A DNA stretch of 64,000 bases, from the NCBI RefSeq assembly GCF_036898825.1, contig NZ_JARUND010000001.1:2418001-2482000 (forward strand), in the 5' to 3' direction. The number at the start of each line of letters is the position of its first letter. Within the stretch, counting starts at the first letter, position 1. Below the pieces are notes generated by a model. It did no database searches. It saw only the letters and a list, made by a program, of their open reading frames with translations, and had not been told where the DNA came from. Shown here in pieces: positions 1 through 8,481 of the stretch. The position numbers and the translations under genes are program-made. Origin of the DNA: Streptomyces sp. B21-083 (GTDB taxonomy: Bacteria; Actinomycetota; Actinomycetes; Streptomycetales; Streptomycetaceae).

Positions 1-83
1 CCTTTGTGCCCCTCTTAGGCCATCTACGTCTCCGGCAGCCGCCTTGCCGGCCTTCCCACTTCCCCTCTTGCCCGGGAGACCCC

Positions 84-182
84 ATGCCGCATCTCGCCGC
101 CGAGCTGATCGGCGCCACCGCGACGCTCGTCGTCCTCGCTCTTCTGACCGCGGCCAGCGTGCGCAGCATCAGCCGCAGGTAG
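84..182 (+). CDS. Small single-pass membrane peptide (32 aa), unknown function
   Basis: A GGGAG ribosome-binding site at 74-78 lies 5 nt before an ATG that opens a 32-codon frame ending in TAG. The product has a short polar N-terminus, a hydrophobic stretch of about 16 residues (roughly residues 9-24) and a basic tail ending SISRR, as expected of a tiny inner-membrane protein. It lies just upstream of two TrkA-type K+ regulators in the same direction. Small subunits such as KdpF are of similar size, but the sequence does not look like KdpF, so no function is claimed. The call rests on the ribosome-binding site and hydropathy alone. Confidence 0.45.
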   Translation: MPHLAAELIGATATLVVLALLTAASVRSISRR

Positions 183-253
183 ACGGTCCACGGGTACAGA
201 CGGAGCACACCCGGGGGTGCCCTCCGGCGACCGTGCGTGTGTAGCTTGGACAG

Positions 254-266
254 GGGTCTGAGACCC
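254..266. promoter_or_regulatory. Perfect palindrome upstream of the TrkA genes
   Basis: GGGTCT-G-AGACCC is a 6-bp perfect inverted repeat around one central base, 55 bp before the GTG of the first TrkA gene. Its size and position fit an operator for a dimeric repressor, or a short leader hairpin. The regulator is not identifiable from the sequence. Confidence 0.3.
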
Positions 267-320
267 TGTTCAAGCCAGGTCAACTACGGCGGGCTTCGAC
301 ATCGGATCGGAAGGACGGTC

Positions 321-992
321 GTGCACATCGTCATCATGGGCTGCGGCAGAGTGGGTTCCGCTCTCGCGCAGACCCTGGAGCAACAGGGGCACACGGTCGC
401 CGTGATCGACCATGACCCCACCGCCTTCCGACGACTGGGCTCCGGGTTCGGCGGCCGTCGAGTCACCGGAGTCGGCTTCGACCAGGACACCCTGCGCGAG
501 GCGGGCATCGAGGAGGCCGGCGCCTTCGCCGCCGTCTCCAGCGGTGACAACTCGAACATCATCGCCGCCCGGGTGGCCCGCGAGATGTTCGGCATCGAGA
601 ACGTCGCGGCCCGTATCTACGACCCCCGCCGCGCCGAGGTGTACCAGCGCCTGGGCATCCCGACCGTCGCCACGGTCCGCTGGACGGCCGACCAGATGCT
701 GCGCCGGCTGCTGCCGTCCGGTGCGGAGCCGCTGTGGCGGGATCCCACCGGGGGCGTCCAGCTCGCCGAGGTGCACGCGTCGTCGGCCTGGGTGGGCCAC
801 AAGATCAGCAGGATGCAGGACGAGACCGGCGTGCGCGTCGCGTTCCTCACCCGGCTGGGCGAGGCGGTACTGCCCAGCTCGCAGACCGTGCTGCAGGAGG
901 GCGACCTGGTGCACGTGATGATGCGTACGGACGACGTCGAAAAGGTCGAGGCGTCCTTCGCCGAGGGCCCTGAAGAGGAGGCCGGTCACTGA
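321..992 (+). CDS. trkA: TrkA-type K+ uptake regulator, NAD(H)-binding (first of pair)
   Basis: The 223-residue protein begins with a Rossmann fold (VHIVIMGCGRVGS, GxGxxG with an acidic residue after beta-2, VIDHD). This is the RCK N-terminal domain, followed by a TrkA-C-like domain over roughly residues 140-215. Proteins of this kind sit on the cytoplasmic face of Trk/Ktr potassium channels and gate them in response to NAD(H) or nucleotides. GTG at 321 was chosen because AAGGACGG lies 3-10 nt upstream and the Rossmann strand starts immediately; an ATG at 237 would add an unlikely basic extension. The stop overlaps the start of the next TrkA gene. No Trk channel subunit is in the window. Confidence 0.85.
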   Translation: MHIVIMGCGRVGSALAQTLEQQGHTVAVIDHDPTAFRRLGSGFGGRRVTGVGFDQDTLREAGIEEAGAFAAVSSGDNSNIIAARVAREMFGIENVAARIYDPRRAEVYQRLGIPTVATVRWTADQMLRRLLPSGAEPLWRDPTGGVQLAEVHASSAWVGHKISRMQDETGVRVAFLTRLGEAVLPSSQTVLQEGDLVHVMMRTDDVEKVEASFAEGPEEEAGH

Positions 993-1666
993 TGAGGGTC
1001 GCCATTGCCGGTGCCGGTGCCGTCGGCCGCTCGATCGCGGGCGAGCTGCTGGAGAACGGCCACGAGATCCTGCTGATCGACAAGGCCCCCACGGCCATCT
1101 CGGTCGAGCGAGTCCCCCAGGCGGAGTGGCTGCTGGCCGACGCCTGCGAGATCACATCGCTGGACGAGGCGGCGTTGCAGCGCTGCAACGTCGTCATCGC
1201 CGCGACGGGAGACGACAAGGTCAACCTGGTCGTGTCCCTCCTCGCGAAGACGGAGTACGGCGTTCCCCGCGTCGTCGCCCGAGTCAACAACCCCAAGAAC
1301 GAGTGGCTGTTCAACGAGTCCTGGGGTGTGGACGTGGCGGTCTCCACACCCCGTCTGATGTCGGCCCTGGTCGAGGAGGCGGTGAGCGTCGGCGACCTGG
1401 TACGCCTGCTCCGCTTCAGCCACGGCGACGCGAACCTCGTCGAACTGACCCTCCCCCCGGAGTCGGCGCTGGCCGGCATCCAGGTCGGCGACGTGGACTG
1501 GCCGGAGGACACGTCCCTGGTGGCGATCATCCGCGGCACCCGGGTCCTGACCCCGACCCGGGAGGACTCCCTGGAGGCAGGCGACGAACTTCTGTTCGTA
1601 GCCGCCCAGGCGAGGGAGGAACAGCTGGAGGACCTCCTGTCGGTACGCAAGGAGGAAGCCCACTGA
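992..1666 (+). CDS. trkA: TrkA-type K+ uptake regulator, NAD(H)-binding (second of pair)
   Basis: The 224-residue protein is a paralogue of the preceding gene, with GAGAVGRSIA as the dinucleotide loop and LLIDK after beta-2, then a TrkA-C domain towards the end. Its ATG shares a base with the upstream TGA, so the two are translationally coupled and probably form a hetero-oligomeric RCK ring. Paired TrkA genes like this correspond to CeoB/CeoC of mycobacteria (established family knowledge). A cluster of palindromes and then a convergent gene follow, so the operon ends here. Confidence 0.85.
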   Translation: MRVAIAGAGAVGRSIAGELLENGHEILLIDKAPTAISVERVPQAEWLLADACEITSLDEAALQRCNVVIAATGDDKVNLVVSLLAKTEYGVPRVVARVNNPKNEWLFNESWGVDVAVSTPRLMSALVEEAVSVGDLVRLLRFSHGDANLVELTLPPESALAGIQVGDVDWPEDTSLVAIIRGTRVLTPTREDSLEAGDELLFVAAQAREEQLEDLLSVRKEEAH

Positions 1667-1689
1667 CCAGGCCAGGCCCCTCCAGCCCG

Positions 1690-1770
1690 TCTGGGGGTCC
1701 CCCCTCTGGGGGAGCTTGAGGACGAGCGCGTTCAGCGCGACAGGGGGGTCTGGGGGCGCAGCCCCCAGGA
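1690..1770. repeat. G/C-rich REP-like palindromes, probable bidirectional terminator
   Basis: Between two convergent genes there are two hairpins. One spans about 1690-1715 (CTGGGGGTCCCCCCTCTGGGGGAG type). The second is CTGGGGGCGCAGCCCCCAG at 1750-1768, which recurs widely in Streptomyces intergenic DNA. Together they can end transcription from both sides. Confidence 0.6.
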
Positions 1771-1832
1771 ACGGGATGGGACGGGTAGGGGCGGCGGGGG
1801 CCGAGACACCCCGACGCCCACCCCCACGCCCC

Positions 1833-2552
1833 CTACTCGGAAGAAGCAGCCGCAGCCTTCCGCTGCTCCTCCGCCCGCTCCTCCGCCTCCATCTCCGCGA
1901 ACACATCGATCGGCGCCGGCGCCTTCGCCAGGAACACCCACGTGAGCCACACGGCCAGCAGGAACGGCGGGATCTTCAACGCCACCAGCACCCACCCGAG
2001 CGACGCGGTGTCCGCCCACCAGTACAGCGGGAAGAGAATCGCGCACTTGGCGAGCAGAATCAGCCCCCACGCCCAACTGGCCTTCGCGTACGCCTTCTTG
2101 CGCCCCGGATTGCGGGTACGCCAGGAGAGGTTCTCCTTGAAGACCGGGCCGAGGATCAGACCGAGCAGCGGAACACCGGCCAGCGTCGTGATGATGTACG
2201 CCAGCGCCAGCCCCAGCGTGTAGAGCATGCCGGGCAGATAGAAGTCCTTGGCATTGCCCGTCATCATCGCGAAGACGACACCAAAGGCGACACCGAACAC
2301 ACCACTGAAGGCGTGCTTGACGGTGTCCTTCATGACGAGGCGCACCACGACCAGCAGCACCGAGACACCGAGGGCCGCGATGGCCGACGAGTGCAGGTCC
2401 TTGTTGATCGTGTAGATCGTGACGAAGAGCAGCCCCGGCAGGACCGTCTCGATCATGCCCCGCAGACCGCCGAACGCCTCGAAGAGCGCGGCCTCGGTCA
2501 CCGCCCTGGAATCGTGCTGGGCGTCTTCGGTCGGCTTGTCGAGCGACGTCAC
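1833..2552 (-). CDS. DUF3159 integral membrane protein
   Basis: The 239-residue protein has five or six hydrophobic segments between residues 35 and 205, a cytoplasmic-looking acidic N-terminus and an acidic, Glu/Ala-rich C-terminal tail. The pattern matches the actinobacterial DUF3159 family, whose biochemical role is not established. GTG at 2552 starts 3 nt after the stop of the OB-fold gene, so the two form an operon, an arrangement also kept in mycobacteria next to the TrkA pair. A role in ion or solute movement would be an inference from context only. Confidence 0.8.
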   Translation of the reverse strand: MTSLDKPTEDAQHDSRAVTEAALFEAFGGLRGMIETVLPGLLFVTIYTINKDLHSSAIAALGVSVLLVVVRLVMKDTVKHAFSGVFGVAFGVVFAMMTGNAKDFYLPGMLYTLGLALAYIITTLAGVPLLGLILGPVFKENLSWRTRNPGRKKAYAKASWAWGLILLAKCAILFPLYWWADTASLGWVLVALKIPPFLLAVWLTWVFLAKAPAPIDVFAEMEAEERAEEQRKAAAASSE

Positions 2553-2555
2553 CGG

Positions 2556-2954
2556 CTACTCCCGTCCGAGGGGTCTCAGTTCGTATTTCGGATTGAACAG
2601 CACACGGCGGCCCCGGCTCATCGAGATCCGCCCCGACGCGATCAGCTTGCGTCCCGGCTCTATCCCGACGATGGAGCGTCTGCCGAGCCACACCACGTCC
2701 AGCGCGGCCGAGCCGTCGAAGAGCTCGGCCTCCAGGGCCGGAACCCCGGCTCTCGGCCGCAGCGTGACCGTGCGCAACGTACCAGTAACCGTCACCACCT
2801 GTCGGTCGTGGCAGTCACCGATGCGCGTACAGCCCGCGGTCGCGGTGTCCTCGCGCAGTTCCTCGGACTCCAGATCCTCCTGCGACGAGGAGAGCCGGTC
2901 GAGCATGCGCCTAAACCGGCCCACCGGCTTCTCGGAACGAGGAACAACACTCAT
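2556..2954 (-). CDS. OB-fold nucleic-acid-binding domain protein
   Basis: The 132-residue protein contains an OB-fold-like beta barrel over roughly residues 50-128 (VVTVTGTLRTVTLRP, then LEAELFDGSAALDVVWLGRR), similar to the anticodon-binding/RecG wedge type. Two cysteines (GCTRIGDC) precede the barrel. The start is ATG at 2954; an upstream open stretch in the same frame is antisense to kdpD and is not coding. The gene lies 3 nt upstream of the DUF3159 gene and 68 nt downstream of kdpE. It probably binds single-stranded nucleic acid, but the target is unknown. Confidence 0.75.
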   Translation of the reverse strand: MSVVPRSEKPVGRFRRMLDRLSSSQEDLESEELREDTATAGCTRIGDCHDRQVVTVTGTLRTVTLRPRAGVPALEAELFDGSAALDVVWLGRRSIVGIEPGRKLIASGRISMSRGRRVLFNPKYELRPLGRE

Positions 2955-3022
2955 ACCTGAAGCGTACCGGCGCCCACCGACACCGACGTACCCCGGGAAC
3001 GTGCGCATCCCCGGGAACGGCC

Positions 3023-3706
3023 CTACCGCTCGAACCGGTACCCCATCCCGGGTTCGGTGATGAAGTGCTTCGGATGCGAGGGATCCGCCTCCAGCTTGCG
3101 CCGCAACTGCGCCATGTACACGCGCAGATAGTTGGTCTCCGTCCCGTACGACGGCCCCCACACCTCCTGGAGCAGCTGCTTCTGGCTGACCAGCCGGCCC
3201 GTGTTGCGCACGAGCACCTCCAGCAGATGCCACTCCGTGGGAGTCAGCCGTACGTCGCGTCCTGCGCGGTGGACCTTTTTCGCGGCCAGGTCGACGGTGA
3301 ACTCGTCGGTCTCCACCAGGACGTCGTCCTCGCCGCTGCCCGTGGGCTCGGCCCGGCGGACGGCGGCCCTGAGCCGGGCCAGCAGTTCGTCCATGCCGAA
3401 GGGTTTGGTGACGTAGTCGTCGGCGCCCGCGTCGAGTGCCTCGACCTTCTCGTCGGACGAGTGACGGGCCGACAGCACCAGGATGGGCACCCGGGTCCAC
3501 CCCCGGAGCCCCTTGATCACCTCGACGCCGTCCATGTCGGGCAGTCCCAGATCGAGCACGACCACGTCGGGATGGCGGGCGGCGGCGAGTTCGAGGGCGG
3601 TGGCACCGTCGGAGGCCGCGTCGACCTCGTACTTGCGTGCCTTGAGGTTGATCACGAGGGCACGCACGATCTGCGGCTCGTCCTCGACCACCAGCACCCG
3701 GGTCAT
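3023..3706 (-). CDS. kdpE: KdpE, OmpR-family response regulator
   Basis: The 227-residue protein has a receiver domain (acidic ED at residues 8-9, phospho-acceptor D52 in VVVLDLGLP, conserved K in YVTKPF) and an OmpR/PhoB winged-helix domain over roughly residues 130-227 (LTPTEWHLLEVLVRNTG and TNYLRVYMAQLRRKLE). It is phosphorylated by KdpD and in other bacteria activates the kdpFABC high-affinity K+ ATPase under low K+ or osmotic stress. Its ATG overlaps the stop of kdpD (ATGA), indicating coupling. No kdpFABC is present in the window. Confidence 0.93.
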   Translation of the reverse strand: MTRVLVVEDEPQIVRALVINLKARKYEVDAASDGATALELAAARHPDVVVLDLGLPDMDGVEVIKGLRGWTRVPILVLSARHSSDEKVEALDAGADDYVTKPFGMDELLARLRAAVRRAEPTGSGEDDVLVETDEFTVDLAAKKVHRAGRDVRLTPTEWHLLEVLVRNTGRLVSQKQLLQEVWGPSYGTETNYLRVYMAQLRRKLEADPSHPKHFITEPGMGYRFER

Positions 3707-6321
3707 GACACCTGCCTCTCCGACTCCGCCGGCACTGCCGACCCCGCTGGCACTTCGGTTCCCATTTCCACGGCCCCCGCTCCCTCACTCCCCAGCAGCT
3801 CAGCCCCGTCGCCGGCCCCTGTTCCCATCCTCGCCGCCCGCACCGTGAGCACCATGCTGAGCCCGCCCCCAGGCGTGTCCTCGGCCTGGAGGGTGCCGCC
3901 CATCGCCTCGGCGAACCCCCGGGCCACCGCGAGCCCCAGCCCCACCCCGGCCCCGCGCGGGGCGTCACCGTATCGCTGGAAGGGCTCGAAGATGCGGTCC
4001 TTCGCCTCGTCCGGCACACCCGGCCCCCGGTCCACCACCCGGACCTCCACGCGCTCGGCGATCGCGCTGGCGGCCACCAGCACCGTCTCCCCGTCCGGGC
4101 TGTACTTGACGGCGTTCTCGACCAGGTTGGCCACCGACCGCTCCAGCAGACCGGGGTCGACGGCGACCATCGGCAGGGTCTCGGGAATGTCCAGCTCGAC
4201 ACTGTCCTCGGGCACGCCTCCCAGCGCCATCGGCACCACCTCGTCGAGGTCGATCTCCCTGATCAGCGGGTTGACGGTGCCGGTCTGGAGCCGGGACATG
4301 TCCAGCAGGTTGCCCACGAGATGGTCGAGCCGGTCGGCGCCGTCCTCGATGCCGGCCAGCAGCTCGGCCCGGTCCTCCTCGGACCACGCCACGTCGTCCG
4401 ACCGCAGCGACGAGACCGCCGCCTTGATCCCGGCCAGCGGTGTACGCAGGTCATGGCTGACGGCGGCGAGCAGCGCCGTGCGGATCCGGTTGCCCTCGGC
4501 GAGGGTACGAGCCTGGTCGGCCTGGGACTGAAGGCGCCGGCGATCCAGCACCACGGCCGCCTGGGCGGCGAAAGCGGCCAGCACCCGCCGGTCGGCGGCG
4601 GGCAGGACCCGGCCGGACAGCGCGAGCGCCATGTGGTCGCCGACCGGCATGTCCACGTCGGCGTCCTCCGGCCGCGCCACCACCTGCCGGGTGCCGACGC
4701 TGCCCGCACAGGTCCACGGATCGACGTCGGAGACGCGCTCCAGCAGGGCCACGGAGTCCATCCCGAAGGTCTCCCGGACCCGGTCGAGGAGCGCCTCCAG
4801 GCTGGTCTCGCCGCGCAGGACGCTGCCCGCGAGGAAGGAGAGGATCTCCGACTCGGCCCGCAGCCGGGCCGCCTGATGGGTGCGCCGGGCGGCGAGATCC
4901 ACCACGGACGCCACCGACACGGCGACCCCGAAGAAGATCACGAGCGCGACGATGTTCTTCGGGTTGGCGATGGTCAGCCGGTGGTACGGCGGCGTGTAGT
5001 AGTAGTTCAGCAGCAGCGAGCCGACCGCCGCCGAGGCCAGCGCCGGGTAGAGGCCGCCGAGCAGGGCCGCCGCAACCGTGAGCGCCAAGAACAGCAGCAT
5101 GTCGTTGGCGAGGCCGAGGTCGACGGCGTTCAGCAGCAGCGCGAGGCACACCGGACCCGCCACGCCGACCAGCCAGCCCCAGACGATCCGCGCCCGACCG
5201 AGCCGTGCTCCCCGGGCCACGGGCAGCCCGCGCCCCTTGCCGGCCTCGTCGTGGGTGATCAGGTGCACGTCGAGGTCGGGCCCCGAGTCCCGGGCCACGG
5301 TCGCGCCGACCCCGGGTCCGAACACGTACTGCCAGGTCTTGCGCCGCGAGACGCCCAGCACGATCTGCGTGGCGTTCACGCCCCGCGCGAAGTCCAGCAG
5401 AGCCACCGGGACATCGTCACCGACCACGTGGTGAAACGTTCCTCCCAGGTCCTCGACCAGCGTGCGCTGGACCGCTAGCTCCTTCGGGGAGGCGTTGGTC
5501 AGACCGTCACTGCGGGCGACGTAGACGGCCATGACCTCGCCACCGGCGCCCTTCTCCGCGAGCCGTGCGGCCCGCCGGATCAGCGTGCGGCCCTCGGGTC
5601 CGCCGGTCAGTCCGACGACGATCCGCTCGCGCGAGCCCCAGATCCTGGAGACCTGGTGCTCACTGCGGTACTCGGTCAGGTACTCGTCGACCCGGTCCGC
5701 CACCCACAGCAGGGCCAGCTCCCGCAGAGCGGTCAGGTTCCCGGGCCTGAAGTAGTTGGCGAGAGCCGCGTCGACCTTGTCGGACTTATAGATGTTGCCG
5801 TGGGCCATCCGCCGCCGCAGCGACTGCGGGGACATGTCGACCAGCTCGATCTGGTCCGCGCGCCGGACCACTTCGTCGGGAACGGTCTCCTGTTGCCGTA
5901 CACCGGTGATCGACTCGACGACATCACCCAGCGACTCAAGATGTTGGATGTTGACAGTCGATATCACGTCGATACCGGCGGCCAGCAACTCCTCGACGTC
6001 CTGCCAGCGCTTGGTGTTGCGCGAGCCGGGGATGTTGGTGTGGGGCAGTTCGTCCACCAGGGCGATCCGCGGCCGACGGGCGAGTACGGCGTCCACGTCC
6101 ATCTCGGTGAACACGGCTCCGCGGTAGGGCAGCTCCTTGCGCGGAATCTGCTCCAGCCCGTGGAGCATCACCTCCGTACGCGTCCGGCCGTGGTGCTCCA
6201 CGAAGGCGACCACACAGTCCGTCCCCCGCTCGACACGGCGGTGCGCCTCGGAGAGCATCGCGTACGTCTTACCGACGCCCGGTGCCGCACCGAGGTAGAT
6301 CCGAAGCTTGCCGCGTCCCAT
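3703..6321 (-). CDS. kdpD: KdpD, K+/turgor sensor histidine kinase
   Basis: The 872-residue protein has the full KdpD layout. The N-terminal KdpD domain carries a Walker A motif (GAAPGVGKT, residues 11-19). A universal-stress-protein domain follows (about 225-360), then four transmembrane helices of the DUF4118 type (about 390-490), a GAF-like region, the HisKA dimerisation helix with H623 (AVSHDLRTPL) and a HATPase domain (N-box NLVENAVKYS, GLGLAVARGF). ATG at 6321 fits the family start (MGRGKLRIYLG); the frame stays open further upstream but that part overlaps a terminator. It is a membrane-bound sensor whose partner is the overlapping kdpE. Confidence 0.93.
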   Translation of the reverse strand: MGRGKLRIYLGAAPGVGKTYAMLSEAHRRVERGTDCVVAFVEHHGRTRTEVMLHGLEQIPRKELPYRGAVFTEMDVDAVLARRPRIALVDELPHTNIPGSRNTKRWQDVEELLAAGIDVISTVNIQHLESLGDVVESITGVRQQETVPDEVVRRADQIELVDMSPQSLRRRMAHGNIYKSDKVDAALANYFRPGNLTALRELALLWVADRVDEYLTEYRSEHQVSRIWGSRERIVVGLTGGPEGRTLIRRAARLAEKGAGGEVMAVYVARSDGLTNASPKELAVQRTLVEDLGGTFHHVVGDDVPVALLDFARGVNATQIVLGVSRRKTWQYVFGPGVGATVARDSGPDLDVHLITHDEAGKGRGLPVARGARLGRARIVWGWLVGVAGPVCLALLLNAVDLGLANDMLLFLALTVAAALLGGLYPALASAAVGSLLLNYYYTPPYHRLTIANPKNIVALVIFFGVAVSVASVVDLAARRTHQAARLRAESEILSFLAGSVLRGETSLEALLDRVRETFGMDSVALLERVSDVDPWTCAGSVGTRQVVARPEDADVDMPVGDHMALALSGRVLPAADRRVLAAFAAQAAVVLDRRRLQSQADQARTLAEGNRIRTALLAAVSHDLRTPLAGIKAAVSSLRSDDVAWSEEDRAELLAGIEDGADRLDHLVGNLLDMSRLQTGTVNPLIREIDLDEVVPMALGGVPEDSVELDIPETLPMVAVDPGLLERSVANLVENAVKYSPDGETVLVAASAIAERVEVRVVDRGPGVPDEAKDRIFEPFQRYGDAPRGAGVGLGLAVARGFAEAMGGTLQAEDTPGGGLSMVLTVRAARMGTGAGDGAELLGSEGAGAVEMGTEVPAGSAVPAESERQVS

Positions 6322-6444
6322 GGCCTCATTGTCTTCCCGCGCCCGCCGACCACGCAGCGTCGACCCTACGTCCAGCAATGTCGACAAATGGGACGAGAAG
6401 CGGGGCGGAGCGGCTCTTTGACGCAACCCTGACGCGCCGGAGAA

Positions 6445-6491
6445 CCGGGCACGGGCCGTACTCCTCGGTGAGGAGTACGGCCCGTGCCCGG
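6445..6491 (-). terminator. Long perfect hairpin terminator
   Basis: Two perfectly complementary 22-bp arms (6445-6466 and 6470-6491) enclose a 3-nt loop, just downstream of the DUF3710 stop and upstream of kdpD. There is no U-tract, as is common in Streptomyces. It probably ends the dut/DUF3710 transcript and insulates kdpDE. Confidence 0.75.
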
Positions 6492-6506
6492 AAAACGGTG
6501 CTGCGG

Positions 6507-7274
6507 TTAGCGGACCTCGGTGATCTCCGGTCCGCGCTGCAGCTGGCCCATGCCCCCACCGAAGCGGGAACCGGCCTGCTCCTCCTGCTGGACGCCCTCG
6601 GGCACCATCTGGGCGTCGTTCGGCAGCTTCAGGACGATCGGGTCGCGAGGTGCCATGGGCCCCTCGCCACGGACGACGACCGTGTCCCTGAAGATCTGCT
6701 CCAGCAGACCGGCGGCCTGCGGCTGCACGGCACCCTGACCGGAGATGACCCCCCGCAGGAACCACCGAGGACCGTCCACACCGACGAACCGTACGACCTG
6801 GAAACCGCCCGTGCCGTCCGGCAGTTGCACCGGCACCTGCGCACGCAGCTCCCAGCCCAGCGGCCCCTCGACCTCGTCGACGATGCCACCCTGCTGGGTG
6901 ATGCCGCTGGCGATCTCCTCGCGCACCTCGCCCCAGATGCCCTCGCGCTTGGGCGCGGCGAAGGCCTGGAGCTGCACGGCGCTGTCGCGCAGCACGACGG
7001 TCGCCGCGACGATCGCGTCGCCCGCGACCTCTACCCGCAGCTCCATGCCGTCGACCCCGGGCACGAACAGTCCGCCCAGGTCGACCCGGCCCTCGCCGGG
7101 CTCGCGCACCTCGGTGTCGTCCCAGGGTCCGTCGGGACGCGGCTCCGGCTCCAGCCGGACGCGCGAACGCGAACCCGCTGCTTCGTCCGCCTCAGTGCCG
7201 ACACTGTCGACGACCTGCTCGGCCTCGCCGGCCGCGTCCTCGGCGGCACCCTTCTTCTTGCGACGTCCGAACAC
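6507..7274 (-). CDS. DUF3710 domain protein
   Basis: The 255-residue soluble protein starts with a basic FGRRKKK patch, then an acidic low-complexity region to about residue 60, then the DUF3710 core (VDLGGLFVPG, RFVGVDGPRWFLRG). The family is actinobacterial and functionally uncharacterised. GTG at 7274 was chosen because GGAAGGA lies about 7 nt upstream. The gene begins one base after the dut stop, so it is probably co-transcribed with dut, an arrangement also found in mycobacteria. Confidence 0.8.
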   Translation of the reverse strand: MFGRRKKKGAAEDAAGEAEQVVDSVGTEADEAAGSRSRVRLEPEPRPDGPWDDTEVREPGEGRVDLGGLFVPGVDGMELRVEVAGDAIVAATVVLRDSAVQLQAFAAPKREGIWGEVREEIASGITQQGGIVDEVEGPLGWELRAQVPVQLPDGTGGFQVVRFVGVDGPRWFLRGVISGQGAVQPQAAGLLEQIFRDTVVVRGEGPMAPRDPIVLKLPNDAQMVPEGVQQEEQAGSRFGGGMGQLQRGPEITEVR

Positions 7275-7275
7275 G

Positions 7276-7842
7276 TCACTGTCCTTCCCGGTCGGATACG
7301 ACCGAAGCGTATCGATTCCCACCCGTTGTGCCGCCAACCGCGGCCTGACCGCTGTGACCGCTCGCACCGCCCACCGAGGCGTGACCGCCGGTGGACCCGA
7401 AGCCCCCCTCGGCCCGCGCCGAGCCGGGAAGTTCCGCGACCTCCCGGAAGCGGACCTTCTCGACCTGCTGGACGACCAGTTGGGCAATCCTGTCGAAGCG
7501 TTCGAATCGCACGGGTTCGTGCGGGTCGAGATTCACCACGATCACCTTGATCTCCCCACGGTACCCGGCATCAACCGTCCCCGGGGCATTCACCAGAGCG
7601 ACACCGCACCGGGCCGCCAGCCCCGAACGGGGGTGCACGAAGGCCGCGTACCCCTCCGGGAGCGCGACGGAAACCCCGGTCGGGAGAACAGCCCGTTCGC
7701 CGGGCGCCAGTTCGCATCCCCGTGTGGTCCGCAGATCGGCTCCGGCGTCGCCCGGCTGCGCGTACGCCGGAAGCGGTACGTCCGGATCGACGCGGCGGAT
7801 GAGAACGTCCAGGGGCTCACGGCCCACAGGCGCGGGGCTCAC
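7276..7842 (-). CDS. dut: dUTP diphosphatase (dUTPase)
   Basis: The 188-residue trimeric dUTPase hydrolyses dUTP to dUMP and pyrophosphate, keeping uracil out of DNA and feeding dTMP synthesis. All five motifs are visible: PGDAGADL, PRSGLA, the substrate hairpin GTVDAGYRGEIKV with the catalytic Asp, RIAQLVVQ, and the C-terminal arm RAEGGFGSTG. After motif five a Gly/Ser-rich tail of about 35 residues extends beyond the usual end of the family. GTG at 7842 has GAGGTGA upstream and overlaps the thioesterase stop (GTGA). Confidence 0.95.
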   Translation of the reverse strand: MSPAPVGREPLDVLIRRVDPDVPLPAYAQPGDAGADLRTTRGCELAPGERAVLPTGVSVALPEGYAAFVHPRSGLAARCGVALVNAPGTVDAGYRGEIKVIVVNLDPHEPVRFERFDRIAQLVVQQVEKVRFREVAELPGSARAEGGFGSTGGHASVGGASGHSGQAAVGGTTGGNRYASVVSDREGQ

Positions 7843-8423
7843 GGGTTCACCTCGAATGCGCGGGCGCGCCGGATCTGGTCCGGGTCGCTCATGGCGGCCC
7901 GGATCTCCTCCGGGCGGCCGTTGTCGATGAAGTGGTCGACCTTGACCTCGATGAAGAGGGCCTGGGCACGCACCGCGACGGGCCCGTCGGGGCCGCCGAT
8001 GCGTCCGGTGGCGGTCGAGTAGATCTTCCGCCGGGACACGGCCGTGACCTCGGCCTCCAGGTACAGCAGGGTGTCGACGGGGACGGGCCGGACGAACTCG
8101 GTCTCCAGCCTTCCGGTCACGGCGATGGTGCGCAGCAGCCAGTTCAGCGAGCCGAGGGTCTCGTCCAGCGCGCTGGCGAGCACACCGCCGTGGGCGAGGC
8201 CGGGGGCGCCCTGGTGGGCGGCCCGCACGGTGAACTCGGCGGTGACCGTGACACCGTCTCCGGCCCGGGCCGCGAGGTGCAGTCCGTGGGCCTGCCCGCC
8301 CCCACATCCGAAACACTGTTCGTAGTGGGCACCGAGCAGCTCGCCGGGCGCGGGCGCGTCCGGGTGCCGCACGGGCGCCACGGCGTCGGCGGGGGGCTGC
8401 AGAGCTGCTGAAGGACCACTCAC
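7839..8423 (-). CDS. PaaI-type hot-dog thioesterase
   Basis: The 194-residue protein has a hot-dog fold with the acyl-CoA thioesterase signature APGLAHGGVLASALDETLG over roughly residues 105-125, where the HGG and the following acidic residue would be catalytic. A CFGCG cysteine pair precedes the fold. It probably hydrolyses an acyl-CoA; the substrate cannot be read from the sequence. GTG at 8423 is preferred over a longer start at 8483, because the latter would overlap the divergent gene. Its stop overlaps the dut start. Confidence 0.7.
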   Translation of the reverse strand: MSGPSAALQPPADAVAPVRHPDAPAPGELLGAHYEQCFGCGGGQAHGLHLAARAGDGVTVTAEFTVRAAHQGAPGLAHGGVLASALDETLGSLNWLLRTIAVTGRLETEFVRPVPVDTLLYLEAEVTAVSRRKIYSTATGRIGGPDGPVAVRAQALFIEVKVDHFIDNGRPEEIRAAMSDPDQIRRARAFEVNP

Positions 8424-8481
8424 AGCCGCAGACCTTACCCGCGAGTCGGCCCGCGACCGACACCATGCCAAGCTTGGCTCC

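Noticed and set aside
84..182. The 32-residue peptide as KdpF
   Set aside because: Size fits, but the sequence lacks KdpF character and no kdpA follows; it precedes trkA genes.
1716..2960. Plus-strand frame of about 414 codons opposite DUF3159 and the OB-fold gene
   Set aside because: Composition is Arg/Gln/His-rich shadow of minus-strand genes that match known families, and it starts inside the REP-like palindromes.
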